A DNA stretch of 64,000 nucleotides from Microtetraspora sp. NBRC 16547 (GCF_030268965.1 NZ_BSSE01000012.1:124001-188000); one strand, 5' to 3'; shown: positions 32,827 to 42,339, counted from the stretch's first letter. Numbers and translations: made by a program. The notes: generated from the sequence alone by a model not told the origin.

Positions 32827-33143
32827 CACGTTTTTTCCTCTCTTATTTCCTTACACACTCAAGGTTCGGGCTAAGGCCCCCTCCGCCACATCAGGCGGAT
32901 GTCCTATCTGTGCTTCGGGCGCGCGTCCTAGTACGCCTAAGCCCCCCTTAGACCGTGGTCCCGCCGGGTTCCGGCCACTCTGGATCCGCTGTGGATCTTT
33001 TTTTGGATCTCTCTTCGGATCTTCCTGCGGAGATCCACTACGCACCGCCCGGGGCGGGACCGGCGACATGTGACAAAAAACCTGGAAGGGGCTCGGCTCC
33101 GGTCGGTTTGGAAACCGTGAGACAGGTCGGCGATGCTGGGGTG

Positions 33144-34091
33144 GTGTCAACTACGACTGCTCCGTTCGCGGAGGTCGCCTCTTCCAACGCGACGCTGCGC
33201 GCGTTCCTGCACGGGCTCCCCGGTGTCGACCGGGTCGGTGCGGACGCGCGGGCCGCGATGCTGGGGACGCGTTCGATCAAAACGACGGCCAAGGCCCAGG
33301 CGATCGACCTGGCCATCTCGATGGTGGACCTGACCACGCTGGAGGGCGCCGACACCCCGGGCAAGGTCCGGGCGATGTGCGCCAAGGCGGCCCACCCCGA
33401 CCCCACCGACCCCTCCGTTCCCCGTGTCGCCGCCGTGTGCGTCTACCCCGACCTCGTGGCGACCGCCGTACGCGCGCTGGACGGTTCGGGGGTGAAGGTC
33501 GCCTCCGTGGCGACGGCGTTCCCGAGCGGCCGGTCGTCCCTGGAGGTGAAGGTCGCCGACACCGCGCTCGCGGTGGCCGCCGGAGCCGCCGAGATCGACA
33601 TGGTGATCGACCGGGGCGCGTTCCTGTCCGGTGACTACCTGAAGGTGTTCGAGGAGATCACCGCGATCAAGGCCGCCTGTGGTGACGCGCACCTCAAGGT
33701 GATCCTGGAGACCGGCGAGCTGGCCACGTACGACAACGTGCGGCGTGCCTCGTGGCTGGCGATGCTGGCCGGGGCCGACTTCATCAAGACCTCCACCGGC
33801 AAGGTGCAGCCCGCGGCCACGCTGCCGGTGACGCTGATCATGCTGGAGGCGGTCAGGGACTTCCGGCTGCGCACCGGCCGCGTGATCGGGGTCAAGCCCG
33901 CGGGCGGCATCCGTACGACCAAGGACGCGATCAAGTACCTCGTGCTCGTCAACGAGACCGCGGGCGCCGACTGGCTGAACCCGGACCTGTTCCGGCTGGG
34001 CGCCTCGACGCTGCTGAACGACCTGCTGATGCAACGGCAGAAGATGGCCACCGGCCGGTACGCCGGCCCCGACTACTTCACCCTGGACTGA
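33144..34091 (+). CDS. deoC: Deoxyribose-phosphate aldolase
   Basis: 315 residues from the GTG at 33144 (GTG at 33141 also possible). Class I aldolase: AIDLAISMVDLTTLEG with the conserved Asp, GADFIKTSTGKVQP with the Schiff-base Lys, and GVKPAGGIRTTKDA with the second Lys. It cleaves deoxyribose 5-phosphate to acetaldehyde and glyceraldehyde 3-phosphate. The aldehyde dehydrogenase gene follows by 8 bp and could oxidise the acetaldehyde formed. Confidence 0.95.
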   Translation: MSTTTAPFAEVASSNATLRAFLHGLPGVDRVGADARAAMLGTRSIKTTAKAQAIDLAISMVDLTTLEGADTPGKVRAMCAKAAHPDPTDPSVPRVAAVCVYPDLVATAVRALDGSGVKVASVATAFPSGRSSLEVKVADTALAVAAGAAEIDMVIDRGAFLSGDYLKVFEEITAIKAACGDAHLKVILETGELATYDNVRRASWLAMLAGADFIKTSTGKVQPAATLPVTLIMLEAVRDFRLRTGRVIGVKPAGGIRTTKDAIKYLVLVNETAGADWLNPDLFRLGASTLLNDLLMQRQKMATGRYAGPDYFTLD

Positions 34092-34099
34092 GGCGGCCC

Positions 34100-35527
34100 A
34101 TGTTCGAGTACGCACCTGCGCCCGAATCGCGGGAGATCGTCGACATCAAGCCGTCGTACGGGCTGTTCATCGGCGGCGAATGGGTCGACTCCCTGGGCGA
34201 GGATCACCACAAGACCATCAACCCGGCGTCCGAGGAGGTCCTGGCGGAAGTCGCCTGGGCGACCGAGGCGGACGTCGACCGTGCGGTCCAGGCGGCGCGC
34301 AAGGCGTTCGCCACGTGGTCCGCGCTGCCCGGCTCCGAGCGGGCCAAGTACATCTTCCGGATCGCCCGGATCATCCAGGAACGCTCGCGTGAACTGGCCG
34401 TCCTGGAGACCCTGGACAACGGCAAGCCGATCCGCGAGTCGAGGGACGTGGACCTGCCGCTGGTGGCCGCGCACTTCTTCTACTACGCGGGCTGGGCGGA
34501 CAAGCTGGGATATGCCGGGTTCGGGGCCGACCCCCGGCCGTTGGGCGTGGCCGGGCAGGTCATCCCGTGGAACTTCCCCCTGCTGATGCTGGCCTGGAAG
34601 ATCGCCCCCGCCCTGGCGTGCGGTAACACGGTGGTGCTCAAGCCCGCCGAGACGACCCCGCTGACCGCGCTGGCGTTCGCCGAGATCTGCCGCCAGGCCG
34701 ACCTGCCGCCCGGCGTGGTGAACATCGTGACCGGCGCGGGCGAGACCGGGGCCGCCCTGGTGAACCACCCCGGAGTCGACAAGGTCGCCTTCACCGGCTC
34801 CACCGAGGTCGGCCGCATGATCGCCAGGTCGGTCGCCGGCACCCGCAAGAAGCTCACGCTGGAGCTGGGCGGCAAGGCCGCGAACATCGTGTTCGAGGAC
34901 GCCGCGCTGGACCAGGCCGTCGAGGGCATCGTCAACGGCATCTTCTTCAACCAGGGCCACGTGTGCTGCGCGGGCTCGCGGCTGCTGGTGCAGGAGTCCG
35001 TCGCCGACGAGGTGCTGGACGCTCTCAAGCGGCGGCTGTCCACGCTGCGGCTCGGCGACCCGATGGACAAGAACACCGACATCGGCGCGATCAACTCCGC
35101 CGCCCAGCTCGCCAAGATCCGCGAGCTGTCGGAGGCCGGGGTCAGCGAAGGCGCCGAGCGGTGGTCGCCCGCCTGCCCGATCCCCGACCGGGGGTTCTGG
35201 TTCCCGCCGACCGTCTTCACCGGTGTGGCGCAGTCGCACCGGATCGCCCGTGAGGAGATCTTCGGGCCGGTGCTGTCCGTGCTGACGTTCCGTACGCCGG
35301 CGGAGGCCGTGGAGAAGGCCAACAACACGCCGTACGGCCTGTCGGCCGGGGTCTGGACGGAGAAGGGCTCCCGCATCCTGTGGATGGCGGACCGGCTGCG
35401 CGCCGGGGTCGTGTGGGCCAACACCTTCAACCGGTTCGACCCCACCTCGCCGTTCGGCGGGTTCAAGGAGTCCGGCTACGGCCGGGAGGGCGGACGACAC
35501 GGTCTGGAGGCGTACCTTGCAGTGTGA
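34100..35527 (+). CDS. Aldehyde dehydrogenase
   Basis: 475 residues, complete. Catalytic Cys 289 in FFNQGHVCCAGSR, general-base Glu 255 in LTLELGGKAANIV, Asn in VIPWNFPLLM, and the cofactor loop FTGSTEVG. EEIFGPVLSVLTF and SPFGGFKESGYGRE are standard. It lies 8 bp after deoC, and a half-length paralogue follows about 180 bp downstream, so the three probably act in deoxynucleoside use, with this enzyme oxidising acetaldehyde. Confidence 0.93.
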   Translation: MFEYAPAPESREIVDIKPSYGLFIGGEWVDSLGEDHHKTINPASEEVLAEVAWATEADVDRAVQAARKAFATWSALPGSERAKYIFRIARIIQERSRELAVLETLDNGKPIRESRDVDLPLVAAHFFYYAGWADKLGYAGFGADPRPLGVAGQVIPWNFPLLMLAWKIAPALACGNTVVLKPAETTPLTALAFAEICRQADLPPGVVNIVTGAGETGAALVNHPGVDKVAFTGSTEVGRMIARSVAGTRKKLTLELGGKAANIVFEDAALDQAVEGIVNGIFFNQGHVCCAGSRLLVQESVADEVLDALKRRLSTLRLGDPMDKNTDIGAINSAAQLAKIRELSEAGVSEGAERWSPACPIPDRGFWFPPTVFTGVAQSHRIAREEIFGPVLSVLTFRTPAEAVEKANNTPYGLSAGVWTEKGSRILWMADRLRAGVVWANTFNRFDPTSPFGGFKESGYGREGGRHGLEAYLAV

Positions 35528-35706
35528 ACATCGCCGGCGCCGCCGCCTCGTCCGGCGCGCCGCGGCCGGAGCGGGCGTCGGCTACGCCCGCGGCCGCCGC
35601 TCACGCCGCTTCGCCGTACGGCATGGCTGGTTCGCGCACCGCGGCGGGGTCTGCCGGTGCGGCCTGGTGTACCAGCCGGCCCGTCCACTCGAGATTGGAA
35701 CCTTCG

Positions 35707-36573
35707 ATGAGTGAGCGCCTGGCCGTGCGCAAGACGTACAAGCTGTTCATCGGCGGGGCGTTCCCGCGCTCGGAGAGCGGAAGGTCCTACGCCGTGACCT
35801 CCTCCAAGGGTGATTTCCTGGCGAACGCGGCCAAGGGATCCCGCAAGGACGCCAGGGACGCCGTCGCCGCCGCCCGCAAGGCGTTCCCCGGCTGGTCGTC
35901 GGCCACGCCGTACAACCGGGGGCAGATCCTCTACCGCGTCGCCGAGATGCTGGAGGGGCGCCGGGCGCAGTTCGTCGCCGAGGTGGTCGACGCCGACGGC
36001 GTCACCGCCAAGAAGGCGGGCGAGCTGGTGGACGCGGCCGTCGACCGGCTCGTCTGGTACGCGGGCTGGTCGGACAAGATCGGCGCGATCCGGGGCGGCG
36101 CCAACCCGGTCGCCGGGCCGTACTTCAACCTGTCCACGGTCGAGCCGATGGGTGTCGTCGCGGTGGTCGCGCCGCCGGCGGGGCCGCTTCTCGGCCTGGT
36201 CAGCGTGATCGCGCCGCTGATCGTCACAGGGAACACCTGTGTCGTGGTCGCCTCGGAGCGAGCCCCGCTGCCGTCGATCACGCTTGCCGAGGTGCTGGCC
36301 ACGTCGGACCTTCCCGGCGGCGTGGTGAACATCCTGACGGGTTCGGCCGGGGAGATCGCCCCCTGGCTGGCCGGTCACATGGACGTCAACGGCATCGACC
36401 TCACCGGCGCGGACGCCGATCTCGCGGTGCGCTGCGAGGAGCTGGCCGCGGAGAACCTCAAACGGGTCCTCCGGCCGGCGCAGGAAACGGTCGACTGGCT
36501 GGCCGACCCGGGTATGGACCGCATGACGGCCTTCCTCGAAACGAAGACCGTCTGGCATCCGATCGGGGTCTGA
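35707..36573 (+). CDS. Half-length aldehyde dehydrogenase paralogue without catalytic Cys
   Basis: 288 residues. It aligns with the N-terminal, cofactor-binding part of aldehyde dehydrogenases: KLFIGGAFPRSESGRSYAVT, AAARKAFPGWSSATPYNRGQ and EPMGVVAVVAPPAGPLLGLV (the WNFP motif is lost, PPAGP instead), NTCVVVASERAPLPSITLAE, LPGGVVNILTGSAGEIAP. It then ends after a short unique tail; the segments with ELGGK and the catalytic Cys are absent. The frame is clean with a proper stop and terminator, so it looks like a real short protein, perhaps a regulatory partner of the upstream enzyme. Confidence 0.85.
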   Translation: MSERLAVRKTYKLFIGGAFPRSESGRSYAVTSSKGDFLANAAKGSRKDARDAVAAARKAFPGWSSATPYNRGQILYRVAEMLEGRRAQFVAEVVDADGVTAKKAGELVDAAVDRLVWYAGWSDKIGAIRGGANPVAGPYFNLSTVEPMGVVAVVAPPAGPLLGLVSVIAPLIVTGNTCVVVASERAPLPSITLAEVLATSDLPGGVVNILTGSAGEIAPWLAGHMDVNGIDLTGADADLAVRCEELAAENLKRVLRPAQETVDWLADPGMDRMTAFLETKTVWHPIGV

Positions 36574-36581
36574 CCTCGCCG

Positions 36582-36672
36582 GAACGCGTCGCTCGAACGC
36601 GTCGCTCGAACGTGGTGCTTGAGCGCGGTGTTTGAGCGCGGTGTTTGAGCGCGGTGTTTGAGCGTGGTGTTT
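36582..36672. repeat. Seven 13-bp tandem units after the dehydrogenase paralogue
   Basis: Head-to-tail units drift from GAACGCGTCGCTC (two) through GAACGTGGTGCTT to GAGCGCGGTGTTT (three) and GAGCGTGGTGTTT. They end just before the terminator. No spacers, so not a CRISPR array. Confidence 0.85.
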
Positions 36673-36684
36673 GAGCGCATCGTG

Positions 36685-36712
36685 GAGACGGCCGCCTCCG
36701 GGCGGCCGTCTC
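36685..36712 (+). terminator. Terminator of the deoC-dehydrogenase operon
   Basis: Perfect 12-bp stem GAGACGGCCGCC / GGCGGCCGTCTC with loop TCCG, followed by TGTCTTGT. Confidence 0.85.
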
Positions 36713-36778
36713 TGTCTTGTGGGGGGCGCCGCGGGTTCCGCGGTTCGCGGGCGGTGTTCGTGTGCGCGGCGGCCTGGG

Positions 36779-37369
36779 TCAGCGGGCCTGGAGCGCGTCG
36801 AGCGCGACGGCCATGGCGATGATCAGGCGCCGGTCCAGGCGGGGGTCGCGGATGGTCACCGCGTAGCGGTCCCGCAGGCCCCACATGCGCTCGACGGAGA
36901 ACGCGATCGACGCTCCCACGCTGAAGTCGAAGTGGTAGGGCAGCCACGACAGCGAGTCGCTGAAACGGCGCAGGATCGCGACGGCCGGATTGCGCTCGCT
37001 GCCGGTGTAGGTGGGCAGACCCGGTTGCCTGAGGTGCCACGTCGAGCGCAGCAGCGACCGGCTGAAGTCCTTGCGGAACACGCCGATCGGCGCGCCGTCG
37101 TGATCGGTCACGTCGTACTCGCCGGTGACGTCGAGCACGTTGCGTGCCTTGAACCCGCCGAGGACCCGTTGCCGGGACTCGTCGGTGTACAGCGTGACCT
37201 GTTCCTTGAAGGCCAACCGTTTCTGCTCGGCGAAGGCCACCACCTCGCCGGGCGACCCATCGGGCTGGACCACGTGGACGACATACCGGTTCACCATCAT
37301 GGTGATCTTCTGGTGCACGATCAGCCGTGTCTGCTGCTGGAGGCCCGAAATGTCCATGTCACGCTCCAT
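36779..37369 (-). CDS. LURP-one/scramblase-like (Tubby-fold) protein
   Basis: 196 residues. QQQTRLIVHQKITMMVNRYV, AFAEQKRLAFKEQVTLYTDE, ARNVLDVTGEYDVTDHDGAP and GVFRKDFSRSLLRSTWHL have the repeated β-strand pattern of LURP-one-related proteins, and a hydrophobic helix lies near the C-terminus (RRLIIAMAVALDALQ). The bacterial role is unknown. The start may be the ATG at 37357 rather than 37369. No operon partner. Confidence 0.65.
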   Translation of the reverse strand: MERDMDISGLQQQTRLIVHQKITMMVNRYVVHVVQPDGSPGEVVAFAEQKRLAFKEQVTLYTDESRQRVLGGFKARNVLDVTGEYDVTDHDGAPIGVFRKDFSRSLLRSTWHLRQPGLPTYTGSERNPAVAILRRFSDSLSWLPYHFDFSVGASIAFSVERMWGLRDRYAVTIRDPRLDRRLIIAMAVALDALQAR

Positions 37370-37803
37370 GGGTTCCGGTTAATCAGCCTATATTGGGAGA
37401 TCACCGGTCAGGTAGCGCTGGACAGAGGTGTCACGCAGGAGATCAGTTCCTCCGAGGACAACGAGGCCCGAAGGCGACGCCCATCAGGTGGGATCCGGCG
37501 AGGATGGCGCGCGTCTCCGGTGATCCCGCGTCGAGCCGTTTGCCGGACGCCTGGCTGGCGGACGTGGCGCTCGGCGGCTGGGCGCTCCTCGGCGCGGTGC
37601 TCCTAGCCGTCCCCCGCCGGAATCGGGTGGCACGCTCTGCGGAAACCTTGGCCGCGACATGAGGACTGGGGCGAAGGGAAACCCATGACTGCGTCGAATT
37701 CCCCGGGTAGCCGAAGCCGGCCTCGATGAAGAAGCCGGAAGTTCTCATCGATGACGAGGCGGCGGTCCCGGAACGTTTCTGCGAGTTCGTCGTGCCTTGG
37801 GTT
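37370..37803. other. Stretch without a secure gene
   Basis: 434 bp between the LURP-like gene and the HNH gene. A 52-residue frame at 37504-37662 (starting ARVSGDPASSRLPDAWLADV, with one hydrophobic segment) could be the tail of a lost membrane protein, but it has no Shine-Dalgarno and I do not call it. Confidence 0.4.
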
Positions 37804-39966
37804 TCAACGAGCTGTTGTGCGGCCGGGGCGGGGGCCGATGTAGGTGAATGCCCATCGGTTCTCGCCGACGCGGTGGAGTTGGTAGCGGTCGGGGTGTTGG
37901 TAGCGGTCGCGGTTGTGGAATTGGCAGGTGGGTCCGAGGTTGTCGAGGTCGGTGGCGCCTGCGTCGCTCCAGTTTTGGACGTGGTCGATCTGGCAGAGGT
38001 GGGCGGGTAGGTGGCAGTCGTCGACCATGCAGGTGGCGTAGCGGGCGAGGATGGCCCGCCGCTGTGTTCTGGTGGCGCGGCGGACGGTGCGTCCGACGTC
38101 CAGGACCTGTCCTTCGGCGTTCATGACCAGGCGGGTGAGGCTGGAGGTGGATGCCAGGCGGTGGATGTCGGTGATGGGGAGGAACTGTCCGGTGGCCAGC
38201 AGTAGTCCGGGTAGCGTCCGGCCCGAGATCAGTCCACCAGGGGTCACCCAGTCAGACACCCGCCTGCTCCGCGTCGAGCTTCGCCTACTGTGCGGCCCAC
38301 TCGCCGTATCCCGTGACGTGCTTCGCCTATCCCGTGACGAGCTTCGCCCATCCCGCGACGCACCGCCTGCGTCTTGTGACGTGCTTCGCCTATCCCGCGA
38401 CGCACTCGCTGTATCCCGCGATGCGCCGCCCGTGGGTTGCGATGAGCCTCGTCCACCCGCTGTCGCGCACGCTTCATCCCGGGTCGTGCCACGACCCTGG
38501 CCGGACGGCCCGCGTTCCTGCCCGGGCGTGTTCCGCCCGCTTGCGGACGGCTCCCGCGCGCGCCGTGCTTTGACCGGCTCTTGTCGTGTTGTGGGCGGCT
38601 CATCTGTGTCTGATGCCGAGGCTGTAGCGGGAGGTCCGCTCTCGGTCCTGGCGCCAGCCGCACTCGCGGCCGCGGTGGTCGCGCCGCTGTCCTGGGCGGC
38701 TGTGTCGCGGGCAGCCTCTTCGGAACCGGTGCTGTCGTGGTCGGCACTGTCCGGGGCCGCCACGTCGTGCGTGGCCGCCTCTTGCGTGTCGGCGCCATGG
38801 CCGGAGACGCCGTGGTCGGAGGCTGCCATGTCCTGTGTCGCCGCAGCTTGCGTGTCGGTGCGCTGGGCCGGGGTGCGCTGGGCCGGGGTGTCGTGGCTGG
38901 GAGCTGCCGGTGGGTCGTCGGGGAGGGACTCGGCGTTGATCAGAACCAGCAGCTCGGTGCCGATCTGGTGTTCCAGCAGCGCGATCAGCGTGTCGGCGTT
39001 CCGCACCCGCAGCGGCCGGTCATCACCCTCGGCCTTGGGCTTGGCGTACGCATCCAGCAACGCCCGAAGCCGCGCGCCCGCCTCCCGGGGCAGCCGGAAC
39101 TCCCCCTCCAGGCCGCCGGTGGAGCTTTCCCGCACAAGCAGGAAACGCTGCCGGTAGTCGGCCTCGGCGTCATCGGCCTCCCCATCAGGGTTCAGCACCG
39201 CGTGCAGGTAGCGGCCGGCCCGGGCGATCTCCGCCGGAGTCGCCTGCTCGGCGAGCGTGATGAGGATCGGCTCGGCCAGCGCGGCCTGCTTATCGGTCAA
39301 CCGGCCGGTCGCCGCGCAGATCGCCGTCACATACCCCTCCGCCAGGCTGCCGTTGGCGAACCGGGCCCGCACCTCAGGTAGGCGGGCCAGCTCCACCGCG
39401 AGCGCCAGCATCCGGCCCGCGCCCGCGACACTCATCCCGGCGGCCGTACGCAGCCACGATTTGGTGGAGGCATGCCCGTACGCCTTGGCCTCACCGGCGG
39501 CATGCACCCGCTCCACCCGCGCCGCGATCGCGGAGATGAGCCGATCCCGCGCGAACAGCAGGTCTTCCGCCTCGGCCAGGCACACCCCCGGCGAGTCCGG
39601 CACCAGCGCGAGCGCCAGCGCGGAGGCCGTCTCCCGGACCGAGGCCACCAACGGCCACGACACCCGACCCGCGGCGCCAGAAGCGCCATCTGGAGTGGGG
39701 CCGCTCGGACCCGCGTCACTCGATCCAGTACCACCGGAGGCGGCACCACCGGAGGCGGCGCGACTGGAAGCAGTGCCGCCGTCCCCGAGTGCTGCTACTC
39801 GAGCCCACCACTCCGCATCGCAGGGTCCGGAATCGGAGCGGGGTGGCCGCTTTCCGGAGTACTTCAACGATCCGAAGGACTCGGCCACGCCCACCCCTCT
39901 CGCTGGATTCGAATGCCTGTATGAATAGTGCCACAAGATTGCGGCCGAATGCCACTCAAATTCCAA
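37804..39966 (-). CDS. DUF222 / HNH endonuclease-motif protein with long low-complexity insert
   Basis: 720 residues from a TTG at 39966; GTGs at 39894 or 39888 are equally likely starts. The N-terminal half is DUF222: LLFARDRLISAIAARVERVH, KSWLRTAAGMSVAGAGRMLA, and YRQRFLLVRESSTGGLEGEF. The C-terminus is an HNH domain: CMVDDCHLPAHLCQIDHVQN, TDLDNLGPTCQFHNRDRYQ. Between them, about nt 38255-38925, some 220 residues are Ala/Asp/Thr/Ser/Arg-rich with many imperfect SRDxxSxSRD and AATQD-like repeats. The family (13E12-like in mycobacteria) is multicopy and of unknown biological role. The insert is much longer than usual. Confidence 0.85.
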   Translation of the reverse strand: MEFEWHSAAILWHYSYRHSNPARGVGVAESFGSLKYSGKRPPRSDSGPCDAEWWARVAALGDGGTASSRAASGGAASGGTGSSDAGPSGPTPDGASGAAGRVSWPLVASVRETASALALALVPDSPGVCLAEAEDLLFARDRLISAIAARVERVHAAGEAKAYGHASTKSWLRTAAGMSVAGAGRMLALAVELARLPEVRARFANGSLAEGYVTAICAATGRLTDKQAALAEPILITLAEQATPAEIARAGRYLHAVLNPDGEADDAEADYRQRFLLVRESSTGGLEGEFRLPREAGARLRALLDAYAKPKAEGDDRPLRVRNADTLIALLEHQIGTELLVLINAESLPDDPPAAPSHDTPAQRTPAQRTDTQAAATQDMAASDHGVSGHGADTQEAATHDVAAPDSADHDSTGSEEAARDTAAQDSGATTAAASAAGARTESGPPATASASDTDEPPTTRQEPVKARRAREPSASGRNTPGQERGPSGQGRGTTRDEACATAGGRGSSQPTGGASRDTASASRDRRSTSQDAGGASRDGRSSSRDRRSTSRDTASGPHSRRSSTRSRRVSDWVTPGGLISGRTLPGLLLATGQFLPITDIHRLASTSSLTRLVMNAEGQVLDVGRTVRRATRTQRRAILARYATCMVDDCHLPAHLCQIDHVQNWSDAGATDLDNLGPTCQFHNRDRYQHPDRYQLHRVGENRWAFTYIGPRPGRTTAR

Positions 39967-40419
39967 AAGAATTCGCTCATATTATCGGCATGATATTTCC
40001 GGACATAAGACACCCAGTCCGATCGATGGGAGCAAATGTCCTATTCGCGATTGCGGTCCTCGCGGGGGAATGGGAATGGCGAACGCTCCGGAGACGCGGC
40101 CTGGTGCTGGAGCCGATGAACAGCGCGACTGGACGCGTATCTCCCTCACGCTCGTCGGCAACCGCCTCGAGTTCGACCGCAGAGCGGTTCGAACCGACGA
40201 AGAAGAGACGCCGGTTCTGCGGATGGGCCTAAATGCTGACCGTGTAAATGGACGACGAGGGCGCGTTGAACGGCGATGTGGGCGCGGTCGGCGGGCATAA
40301 GGCGTGGTGCGAGCACGATGAGAGCGCGGCGAGCGGCGGCGAGTGCCGGTGAGCGGATGGTGAGTGCCGGTGAGCGGATGATGAGGGCATGGTGAGCGCG
40401 CTCACGCAGGCTCTGTGCC
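39967..40419. other. Gene-free stretch with a 21-bp tandem duplication
   Basis: 453 bp, lower in GC at its left end. No supported gene. Two 21-bp units (GAGTGCCGGTGAGCGGATGGT and a copy differing at one base) sit at 40341-40361 and 40362-40382, close to the monooxygenase start. Confidence 0.55.
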
Positions 40420-41616
40420 ATGAACGCGAACATCCTGATCTCCGGGGCGAGCGTCGCCGGCCCGGCACTGGCGTACTGGCTCCGGCACTATGGCTTCACC
40501 CCCACAGTGGTGGAACGGGCACCGGCCCTCCGTGACGGCGGATACGCCGTCGACTTCCGCGGCGACGCGCATTTCACCGTCCTGGAACGGATGGGGATCC
40601 TGGCCGACGTCCAGCGCGCGCAGACCCACATGGGCGCCCTGTCGTACGTCAACAGTGCGGGCAAGAAGCTCGCGAGCATGCCCGCGGACCTGTTCAGCGG
40701 CGATGTCGAGATCCTTCGCGGCGATCTCGCCCGCATCCTGTACGAGGCGACGAAGGAACACACCGAATACGTCTTCGGCGACTCCATCACTTCCATCTCG
40801 GAACGCGCGGACGGCGTCCAGGTCACGTTCGAGCGGGGCGCGCCGCGCATGTTCGACCTGGTGATCGGGGCCGACGGGCTGCACTCCAACGTGCGCTCGC
40901 TCGCCTTCGGTCCCGAGTCGTCGTATGTGAAGGACCTCGGCCTGCATTTCGCGATCTTCACGACGGACAACTATCTCGGGCTTGATCACACGGGACTCGC
41001 GTACAGCACCCCGGGAAAGCTGGTCGGTCTGTACAGCGCTCGGGGGAACGCCGAGGCCAAGGCCGTGTTCTACTTCGGCTCACCGTCGGCTCCGTATGAC
41101 CGCCACGACACCGAGCAGCAGAAGAAGATCGTGGCCGAGACGTTCGGCGAGGCCGGCTGGGAGGCTCCCCGGCTCCTTCGCGCCATGGGGGACGCGCCGG
41201 ACTTCTACTTCGACTCGATCAGCCAGGTTCGCATGGATCGCTGGTCGCACGGCCGGGTCGCCCTGATCGGGGACGCCGCGTACTCTCCCTCTCCTCTGTC
41301 CGGCATGGGCAGCGGCCTGGCCGTGATCGGAGCGTACGTTCTCGCGGGTGAGCTGGCGGCCGCCCGGGGCGATCACCGCATTGCCTTCGCCCGGTACGAG
41401 GACGCGATGCGGGACTACGTCGCGGGATGCCAGAAGCAAGGCGAGGGCGTCGGTAAGTGGATGGTCCCCGAGAACCGGTTCATGGCCTGGTTCCTCAACC
41501 AGAACTACAAGCTCATTCCGTACCTGCCGTGGAAAGGGCTGATGGCCAGGAGCGTTCGGAAGACCGCGAGCGCGATCACGCTGAAGAGCTACGCCTCATT
41601 CGGCTTGCCGGTGTGA
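40420..41616 (+). CDS. FAD-dependent monooxygenase (group A, TetX-like)
   Basis: 398 residues. Dinucleotide-binding motif ISGASVAGPALAYWLRHYGF, then the middle motif MFDLVIGADGLHSNVR (DG) and the FAD ribityl motif GRVALIGDAAYSPSPLSGMG (GD), with GLAVIGAYVLAGEL. These are the three fingerprints of para-hydroxybenzoate-hydroxylase-type flavoproteins. The substrate is presumably an aromatic or polyketide-like compound. No regulator or pathway neighbours adjoin it. Confidence 0.9.
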   Translation: MNANILISGASVAGPALAYWLRHYGFTPTVVERAPALRDGGYAVDFRGDAHFTVLERMGILADVQRAQTHMGALSYVNSAGKKLASMPADLFSGDVEILRGDLARILYEATKEHTEYVFGDSITSISERADGVQVTFERGAPRMFDLVIGADGLHSNVRSLAFGPESSYVKDLGLHFAIFTTDNYLGLDHTGLAYSTPGKLVGLYSARGNAEAKAVFYFGSPSAPYDRHDTEQQKKIVAETFGEAGWEAPRLLRAMGDAPDFYFDSISQVRMDRWSHGRVALIGDAAYSPSPLSGMGSGLAVIGAYVLAGELAAARGDHRIAFARYEDAMRDYVAGCQKQGEGVGKWMVPENRFMAWFLNQNYKLIPYLPWKGLMARSVRKTASAITLKSYASFGLPV

Positions 41617-41815
41617 CGGGCACATGGGCGCACACAGCCCCATGCGACGACATGAGTCCATACAGCATCACGGGATCACGCACCGGGTCTTCCACACGGA
41701 GGGCACGGGGCTTCGAGGCGATGAGACGTGGGGGGTCTGGGACGGGCTCGCCCGGGATGACACCGGGCGGGTGGCGAAGGCTGTTGCGAACCCCCGCCAC
41801 CCGCCGGTTCTCGGG

Positions 41816-41989
41816 TCACTCCTTGAAGGCGTCCTTCACCTTCTCGCCGGCCTGCTTGATATTGCCCTTGGCCTTTTCGGCCTTGGCTTTGGCCTTTTTG
41901 CGCTCTTCGTCGGTCATTTCGTCGACGCGCTCCTTGGCCTTGTCCTTGAGCTCCCGAGCCTTGTTGGAAAGCTTGTCATCCATACCCAT
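41816..41989 (-). CDS. CsbD-like small charged stress protein
   Basis: 57 residues, GGAAGGA 8 bp before the ATG at 41989 (ATG at 41983 is an alternative). It reads DDKLSNKARELKDKAKERVD, EMTDEERKKAKAKAEKAKGN and IKQAGEKVKDAFKE. A highly charged helical protein with Lys/Ala/Glu repeats, like CsbD or similar general-stress proteins. It faces the PspC gene, which suggests both belong to envelope or general stress response; that is inference. Confidence 0.75.
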   Translation of the reverse strand: MGMDDKLSNKARELKDKAKERVDEMTDEERKKAKAKAEKAKGNIKQAGEKVKDAFKE

Positions 41990-42150
41990 GTCAGACGTCC
42001 TTCCGTTATACGGTGATTGTCCGCCACCGTGAAGATTGTCCGATATGGAGGCAAGTGAACCCCCTCGTCATCTCAGGGTTTTGTCAGGGTTCGCAGCGGA
42101 ACCGGATCTTGAAGAGGGTTCGTTGAACCAGACGAAAAGGGGGTTCACAC

Positions 42151-42339
42151 ATGTACCGATCCAGAGAGCACAAGATGATCGCCGGCGTCTGCGGAGGTAT
42201 CGCGGAGCGCTACAACATGCCGCCCAACGTCGTCCGGCTGCTCTTCCTGCTGTCCTGCCTGCTCCCCGGCCCGCAGTTCGTCATCTACTTGATCATGTGG
42301 GTCTTCGTCCCCAAGGCGCCCGCGCGCATGCATTACTGA
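42151..42339 (+). CDS. PspC-domain membrane protein
   Basis: 62 residues: YRSREHKMIAGVCGGIAERY, NMPPNVVRLLFLLSCLLPGP, FVIYLIMWVFVP. The GVCGGIAExY motif and one to two hydrophobic segments define the PspC domain. AAAAGGGGG precedes the ATG. Probably a small membrane-stress protein. Confidence 0.92.
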   Translation: MYRSREHKMIAGVCGGIAERYNMPPNVVRLLFLLSCLLPGPQFVIYLIMWVFVPKAPARMHY

